From NCBI GenBank assembly GCA_903839465.1, contig CAIMCI010000177.1:1-49392 (forward strand): a stretch of 49,392 nt of DNA. Reading direction: 5' to 3'. The position numbers and the translations under genes are program-made. The notes beneath the pieces are model-generated. The model had not been told where the DNA came from and searched no databases. It was given only the letters and a program-made list of their open reading frames with translations. Of the stretch, positions 42,150 through 49,392 are shown one piece after another. Origin of the DNA: an uncultured Pseudomonadota bacterium. Its GTDB lineage: Bacteria > Pseudomonadota > Gammaproteobacteria > Steroidobacterales > Steroidobacteraceae. Numbering within the stretch: the stretch's first letter is position 1; each line of letters starts with the position of its first letter.

Positions 42150-43270
42150 CAGTTGCCCTTCAGGTTACGCGGAGCGAGCGTGAGGCGCAGGTCCGGACCG
42201 ACCTGGCGAAGGTCGATCAGCCGCAGGGCGATGCGCCGGTCCAGCGACTCGATGCGCGGCAGCGCGGCGAGCGGCGCGGCGTCCGGTCCGAGCAGCGTCA
42301 GCGCCTGGTAGACGACGAGTTCGTCGACCAGGCCCGCGGCGAGCAGCGCACCGGCGAGTTTCGGCCCGGACTCGACCAGGAGTTCGTTGACGCCACGCCG
42401 GGCAAGGGACTCGAGCACCGCGCGCAGCGCCGGGCGGTGCGCACCACCGTCGGCCGGCACGACCTCGAGCTCCGCGCCGACCCGGCGCAGCGCCTGCAGC
42501 CAGGCCGGTGTGTCGTCGGTCGCGTAGACGAGACAGTCGCCGGCCTCGCGGAACACGCGTGCGTCGTGCCGGATGGGCTCACGCCCGGCCAGCACGACCC
42601 GGAGCGGGACCCGACCGTGCATCTGCAGCGACGAGTCGCGCACCGTCAGGCGCGGATCGTCGGCGCGCACGGTGGCGCCGCCGGTCATGATCGCCGAACT
42701 GCGTGCGCGCAGGCGCTGCACGTCGCCGCGGGCAGCCTCGGAGGTGATCCACTTGCTGTCGCCGTTGGCGAGCGCCGTCCGTCCATCGAGACTCGAGGCG
42801 ACCTTGACCCGTACGAACGGGGTGCCACGCGTGAGGCGCGCGTGGAAGCCCGCGTTCAGCGCTTCGCAGGCGGCAGCCAGGCATCCGCCGGCCACGTCGA
42901 TTCCGGCCGCGGCCAGCGCCGCCTCGCCAGCGCCATTGACACGCGGGTCGGGATCGGACGCGCCGTAGACGACGCGTGCCACGCCGGCGGCGATCAGCGC
43001 CTCCACACAGGGCGGCGTCCGCCCGTGATGGGCGCACGGCTCGAGCGTCACGTAGGCCGTAGCACCGCTGGCGCGCGCTCCGGCCGCCTTCAGGGCACGC
43101 ACCTCGGCGTGCGGCTCGCCGGCCCGCTCGTGCCAGCCCTCACCGACCGTCTCGCCACGGCGCACCAGCACGCAGCCGACCCGCGGGTTCGGATGGGTGG
43201 AATACAGTCCACGCCCGGCCAGTTCGAGGGCGCGCGCCATGAACGCGTGGTCGGCCGCCGAGAAGCTCAC
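42149..43270 (-). CDS. ribD: RibD, bifunctional pyrimidine deaminase/reductase
   Basis: RibD carries out the second and third steps after GTP cyclohydrolase II. The N-terminal deaminase (about 1-145) has the zinc motif HAEVRAL and [11 protein letters not shown]. The C-terminal reductase (about 150-370) has [20 protein letters not shown] and [16 protein letters not shown]. The 373-residue length is standard. The GTG at 43270 overlaps the nrdR stop by four bases (GTGA). Confidence 0.96.
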   Translation of the reverse strand: MSFSAADHAFMARALELAGRGLYSTHPNPRVGCVLVRRGETVGEGWHERAGEPHAEVRALKAAGARASGATAYVTLEPCAHHGRTPPCVEALIAAGVARVVYGASDPDPRVNGAGEAALAAAGIDVAGGCLAAACEALNAGFHARLTRGTPFVRVKVASSLDGRTALANGDSKWITSEAARGDVQRLRARSSAIMTGGATVRADDPRLTVRDSSLQMHGRVPLRVVLAGREPIRHDARVFREAGDCLVYATDDTPAWLQALRRVGAELEVVPADGGAHRPALRAVLESLARRGVNELLVESGPKLAGALLAAGLVDELVVYQALTLLGPDAAPLAALPRIESLDRRIALRLIDLRQVGPDLRLTLAPRNLKGN

Positions 43271-43791
43271 TTCTTGCCCGCGACCGGCCCGGTGCCGGCG
43301 TCGAGAAACGACAGCTGGCCGACGTCGCGCTGCACGCCGCGACCGAGCCTCAGCTTGTCGATTTCCTCGTGGAACTCATCGACGTCCTGGAAACTGCGGT
43401 ACACGGAGGCGAAGCGAACGTAGGCCACCTCGTCGAGGTGGCGCAGCTCCTCCATGACGAGTTCCCCGATGAGGCGCGACGGCACTTCGCGCTCGCCCAG
43501 TCCGCGCAGGTGGTGACAGATCCGGTTGACCGCGGCCTCGATCAAGTCCGTGCCCACAGGCCGCTTTTCCAGCGCCTTGGTCATGCCGTGCATCAGCTTC
43601 TGCGCGTCGAACGGTTCACGGGCACGGTCGCTCTTGACCACCTGCGGCATCAGCAGCTCCGCCGTCTCGAATGTCGTGAAGCGTTCCTCACACTTCAGGC
43701 ACTCGCGGCGCCGGCGGATCTGCCGGCCCTCGCCTGCCAGGCGAGAGTCGATCACCTTGGTTTCGCTGTGACCACAGAACGGGCAGTACAC
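43267..43791 (-). CDS. nrdR: NrdR, ribonucleotide reductase repressor
   Basis: NrdR represses ribonucleotide reductase genes in response to ATP/dATP. The 174-residue protein has a zinc ribbon (CPFC ... CLKC) and an ATP-cone domain ([20 protein letters not shown]). GTG at 43791 gives the family N-terminus MYCPFCG. The order glyA-nrdR-ribD is conserved in proteobacteria. The C-terminus is longer than usual by about 20 residues. Confidence 0.96.
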   Translation of the reverse strand: MYCPFCGHSETKVIDSRLAGEGRQIRRRRECLKCEERFTTFETAELLMPQVVKSDRAREPFDAQKLMHGMTKALEKRPVGTDLIEAAVNRICHHLRGLGEREVPSRLIGELVMEELRHLDEVAYVRFASVYRSFQDVDEFHEEIDKLRLGRGVQRDVGQLSFLDAGTGPVAGKK

Positions 43792-43806
43792 GAGGCAGCC
43801 GCTATC

Positions 43807-45111
<1,305 letters not shown>

Positions 45112-45179
45112 GGAGGCCACTCCGGCTGGTCTGGGATAGACCCGGAATTGTAGCCGACGGGCGGCCGTCCCGCGCGGGG

Positions 45180-46133
45180 TCAGGCGCTCGCGAAAGCGTC
45201 GACGACCCGGGTCCAGGCCCGGGCGATGTTCCGGCGGTTGTAACCGCCGCCGCCCACGCCCAGCAGCCGGCCGCCGCACAGCTCGGCGGTCAGTTCAACC
45301 AGGCGCCGCGCGGCGTGGGCGTGCGCCCCTTCGCTGAAGCGCAGGTGGGTGATCGGGTCGTCGGCCAGCGAATCCGCGCCGCACTGCAGGATCACGAATT
45401 CGGGCCTGCCGCGCCGCAGATAGGTTTCGATTTCCGCCCAGGCGGCCATGAACTCGGCGTCCCCCGCGCCCGGGGCCAGTGGCAGGTTGAGCTTGGTGCC
45501 GAGCGCCGGGCCGCTGCCGGTCTCGGTCGCGGCACCCGTCCCGGGATACAGAAAGCGACCGTCCTCGTGGATGTCGGCGAAGAGCAAGTCAGGGTCGTCT
45601 TCGAACGCGTAGTAGACCCCGTCGCCGTGGTGCGCGTCGATGTCGACGTACGCGACGCGGCGCAGTCCGAACCGGCTGCGCAGCTGCTCGATGACCACCC
45701 CGGCGTCGTTGAACACGCAGAACCCGGCGGCCTTGCCGCGCGCGGCGTGGTGCAGTCCGGCGATCGGCACGAAGCCGTTGCGAAAGCGCCCGTCCAGGAT
45801 AGCCTCGGTCGCGACCAGGGTCGCGCCGACCACGCGCGCGGTCGTCTCGTAGACACCGCGAAACGCCGGCGTGTCGCCGCCGTCCAGGTAACCGTCCCCG
45901 GTCAGGCTGCGCGCCCGGACCAGGTCGAGGTAGCTTGCCTGGTGGAAGGATTCGAGCTCTTCCCGGCTGGCCTCGCGCGGCGCGAGGAAGCCGACGCGAT
46001 CGGCTACCCCGGAAGCCTTGAGTTCGCGCATGAAGACGTCGTGGCGATCCGTGCCGAAGGGGTGCCCCTCCCCGAATCCGTAGCGGGCAATCGCCTCGCC
46101 GGCGACGACGCAGGTCTTGGGCGGCGCGCTCAT
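45180..46133 (-). CDS. Histone-deacetylase-family protein (AcuC-like)
   Basis: The 317-residue zinc-dependent deacetylase of the arginase-deacetylase fold has [20 protein letters not shown], the metal-binding [14 protein letters not shown] and the C-terminal [14 protein letters not shown]. It resembles AcuC, which deacetylates acetyl-CoA synthetase in Bacillus. The real substrate here could be an acetylated protein or a polyamine. AGGA lies seven bases before the ATG. It precedes glyA by 68 bases and is divergent from ettA. Confidence 0.9.
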   Translation of the reverse strand: MSAPPKTCVVAGEAIARYGFGEGHPFGTDRHDVFMRELKASGVADRVGFLAPREASREELESFHQASYLDLVRARSLTGDGYLDGGDTPAFRGVYETTARVVGATLVATEAILDGRFRNGFVPIAGLHHAARGKAAGFCVFNDAGVVIEQLRSRFGLRRVAYVDIDAHHGDGVYYAFEDDPDLLFADIHEDGRFLYPGTGAATETGSGPALGTKLNLPLAPGAGDAEFMAAWAEIETYLRRGRPEFVILQCGADSLADDPITHLRFSEGAHAHAARRLVELTAELCGGRLLGVGGGGYNRRNIARAWTRVVDAFASA

Positions 46134-46219
46134 CGCCGTATCCTAGCACCGACGACGGCCAACCGCCGGCACCCGCCGCACCGCGGACCGCAGACGGCGC
46201 TGGCCGGGGAAGCCAAGGC

Positions 46220-46234
46220 GGCCGATAATCGGCC
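46220..46234. promoter_or_regulatory. 15-bp palindrome with GATAAT upstream of ettA
   Basis: GGCCGATAATCGGCC is a palindrome about 30 bases before the ettA ATG; it contains a GATAAT hexamer that fits a -10 box. Either an operator on the ettA promoter or a coincidental GC-rich repeat; no matching -35 is evident. Confidence 0.3.
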
Positions 46235-46263
46235 TTTACCCCTCGCGGTCACATCAGGGTCCC

Positions 46264-47931
<1,668 letters not shown>

Positions 47932-48068
47932 CCGGCGTACCGGGCGCGCTTGTCGCTTATGTTCAGTCCGCGCTGGGCCAGGCCGGCGGCGGGCTACCAT
48001 GACCCGGGGTTTGCCTTCGCCGGCCGGCCCCGCGAGATCCCCACCGAGGGATCCTGGGGGATGCGCGG

Positions 48069-48782
48069 ATGACGCTCTACATCGATTCCGGAGACCGGCT
48101 GCACCACGATCAGGGTACGAAGTTTGCCCTGACCTGCCCGCATTGCCAGGTGCTGGCGCACATGAGCCCGGTGTCGGTGCCGAATTATGCTGCCCTGCAG
48201 ACCTTCCGGCCCTCGCAGGTCGGCATCGTCTTCCGCTGCGACTCGTGCAATGCGCCGGTGTTCCTGCGCTTCCCGGTCAAGCTTTACGGCACGAGCCGCG
48301 TGGAGCTCGGCGGCAACTACACGGAACTCGAGCGGGCGCCCGAGCATTTTGCGTATTTCACCTACCTGCCCGAAGAGCCCGAGCAGCTCTTCCGGGAGGC
48401 GCTCACCTGTTTCTCGACGGGCGCACACAATGCCTTCGCCTCGATGTGCCGACGGACGGCACAGGCCGTGTTCGCCGATCTGGGCGACAACGGCCGCCTG
48501 TCGATGTTCGACGAGCTGAACGAGATCCGCGAATTCACGGGCCTTGATTCCGAAACGTTCAACGTGATCCGCAAGGTGCTGTTCGGCAACGACGGCGAGC
48601 CGCGCCCGAACATGCCGATGCTCGATGCCTATAAGGCCGGCGTGCTGCTCGAGGTTCTGCGGGACCTCCTCTACGAGGCCTACGTGCGCCGCGGCCAGCT
48701 CACCCATGCGCTGATGGTCCGCCGCCATTCCGCCGAAGACGCCGGCGCCACGATCACGCCGCTGGTGCGCGCCGGAGCGTAG
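48069..48782 (+). CDS. Zinc-ribbon protein of unknown function (DUF4145-like)
   Basis: The 237-residue protein has an N-terminal zinc ribbon of two CxxC pairs (CPHC at 23-26 and CDSC near 57-60) and a helical C-terminal part with SMCRRTAQAVFADLG and YKAGVLLEVLRDLLYEAY. The helical half resembles DUF4145, a domain often joined to defence or restriction proteins. No such partners are nearby. The start at 48069 has a GGGGGA ribosome-site-like tract upstream. It converges with purL, four bases apart. No function can be assigned. Confidence 0.6.
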   Translation: MTLYIDSGDRLHHDQGTKFALTCPHCQVLAHMSPVSVPNYAALQTFRPSQVGIVFRCDSCNAPVFLRFPVKLYGTSRVELGGNYTELERAPEHFAYFTYLPEEPEQLFREALTCFSTGAHNAFASMCRRTAQAVFADLGDNGRLSMFDELNEIREFTGLDSETFNVIRKVLFGNDGEPRPNMPMLDAYKAGVLLEVLRDLLYEAYVRRGQLTHALMVRRHSAEDAGATITPLVRAGA

Positions 48783-48786
48783 CCTG

Positions 48787-49392
48787 CTAACCGAGCGCGC
48801 GGCGCGCGTTCCGGAACATGCGCAGCCAGCCGGCCGCGTCCGTCCACCCGGCCGGCCGCCAGGAGCACTGCGCGGCGCGAAAGACGCGTTCCGGATGCGG
48901 CATGGCGATCGTGACCCTGCCGTCGGCGGTCGTGAGGCCGGCGACGCCGTCCGGCGAGCCGTTCGGATTGGACGGATAGCGCACAGCCACCGCGCCTCGG
49001 TTGTCGACGTAGCGCATCGTGATCAGGCGCGCCGCGCGGGCCGCCTCGAGATCGGCGCCGGCAAAACGTGCCTGGCCCTCGCCGTGGGCGATCGCGATCG
49101 GCAATCTCGAGCCCGCCATGCCGGCGTAGAAGAGCGACGGTGAATCGCCGACCTCGACCATCACGAGCCGGCCCTCGAACTGCTCGGAGCGGTTGCGCAC
49201 GAACACCGGCCAGTGCGCCGCACCCGGGATCAGCTCCTTGAGCGCGGCGAGCATCTGGCAGCCGTTGCAGATACCGAGCGTGAGCGTGTCCGGCCGCTCG
49301 AACCAGTGCGCCAGGCGCTCGCGACCCGCCGTGCTGTACAGGATGGACTTCGCCCAACCGGCGCCGGCGCCGAGCACGTCGCCGTAGGAAAA
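48787..49392 (-). CDS. purL: PurL, FGAM synthase (C-terminal glutaminase part)
   Basis: This is the C-terminal part of phosphoribosylformylglycinamidine synthase, with about 201 residues in the window; the start lies beyond position 49392. The class I glutamine amidotransferase domain shows the catalytic cysteine in [10 protein letters not shown] and the His/Glu pair in MPHPERVFR, with [18 protein letters not shown] at the right edge. It makes FGAM for purine synthesis. The large proteobacterial single-chain form is expected. Confidence 0.95.
   Translation of the reverse strand, partial: FSYGDVLGAGAGWAKSILYSTAGRERLAHWFERPDTLTLGICNGCQMLAALKELIPGAAHWPVFVRNRSEQFEGRLVMVEVGDSPSLFYAGMAGSRLPIAIAHGEGQARFAGADLEAARAARLITMRYVDNRGAVAVRYPSNPNGSPDGVAGLTTADGRVTIAMPHPERVFRAAQCSWRPAGWTDAAGWLRMFRNARRALG

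Overview
This is a GC-rich bacterial chromosome segment of housekeeping and light accessory genes. Gene content and order point to a gammaproteobacterium. The usg-fimV-truA-accD-folC block, the nrdR-ribD-ribE and ribBA-ribH-nusB-thiL blocks, a FimV/FimX-type twitching-motility signature, EpmA with EF-P, and topoisomerase IV subunits of 630 and 752 residues all resemble Pseudomonas/Xanthomonas-type genomes. Species cannot be fixed from this sequence; the rubrerythrin/DUF3501 cluster and folE2 next to dxs suggest an environmental lineage such as Nevskiales, Steroidobacterales or Xanthomonadales relatives (inference).

Layout. 1-9.5 kb, minus strand: prmB-aroC-MFS transporter-usg (overlapping starts and stops, one operon), then fimV-truA-accD-folC (folC runs off the left edge). 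9.5-12.1 kb, plus strand: sco-psd-epmA operon, convergent with efp, the gene for EpmA's substrate EF-P. 13-16.8 kb: a FimX-like protein with degenerate GGDEF and EAL domains, convergent with a membrane PAS histidine kinase. 17-21.1 kb: parE-parC with a LexA-type box directly upstream of parE. 21.2-23.7 kb: rubrerythrin, a CCG-type Fe-S protein and DUF3501. 23.9-28 kb, plus strand: xseB-ispA-dxs and folE2, the latter behind a dyad. 28-29.4 kb: a Ser/Thr kinase fused to a cyclic-nucleotide-binding domain. 29.5-32.5 kb: ribBA-ribH-nusB-thiL. 32.6-41.4 kb: a mixed-strand module (dctA-like transporter, M13 peptidase, RRM protein, APC permease, AruH-like transaminase, AruI-like decarboxylase) sitting exactly where the usual rib cluster is contiguous. 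41.5-45.1 kb: glyA-nrdR-ribD-ribE. 45.2-49.4 kb: an AcuC-type deacetylase, ettA, a zinc-ribbon protein of unknown function, and the C-terminal part of purL.

How it works together. Riboflavin synthesis is split in two by the inserted module, and the GTP cyclohydrolase II half of RibBA has lost its zinc and catalytic motifs, so this activity must come from another gene. The permease/AruH/AruI set looks like the arginine transaminase route (arginine to 2-ketoarginine to 4-guanidinobutyraldehyde). EF-P keeps Lys34 and EpmA is nearby, but EpmB is not in the window. FimV and the FimX-like protein suggest type IV pilus control. No tRNA, rRNA, CRISPR array, insertion sequence, FMN riboswitch or TPP riboswitch was seen. 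Statements on promoters, operators and terminators are read by eye from the sequence and have not been tested.
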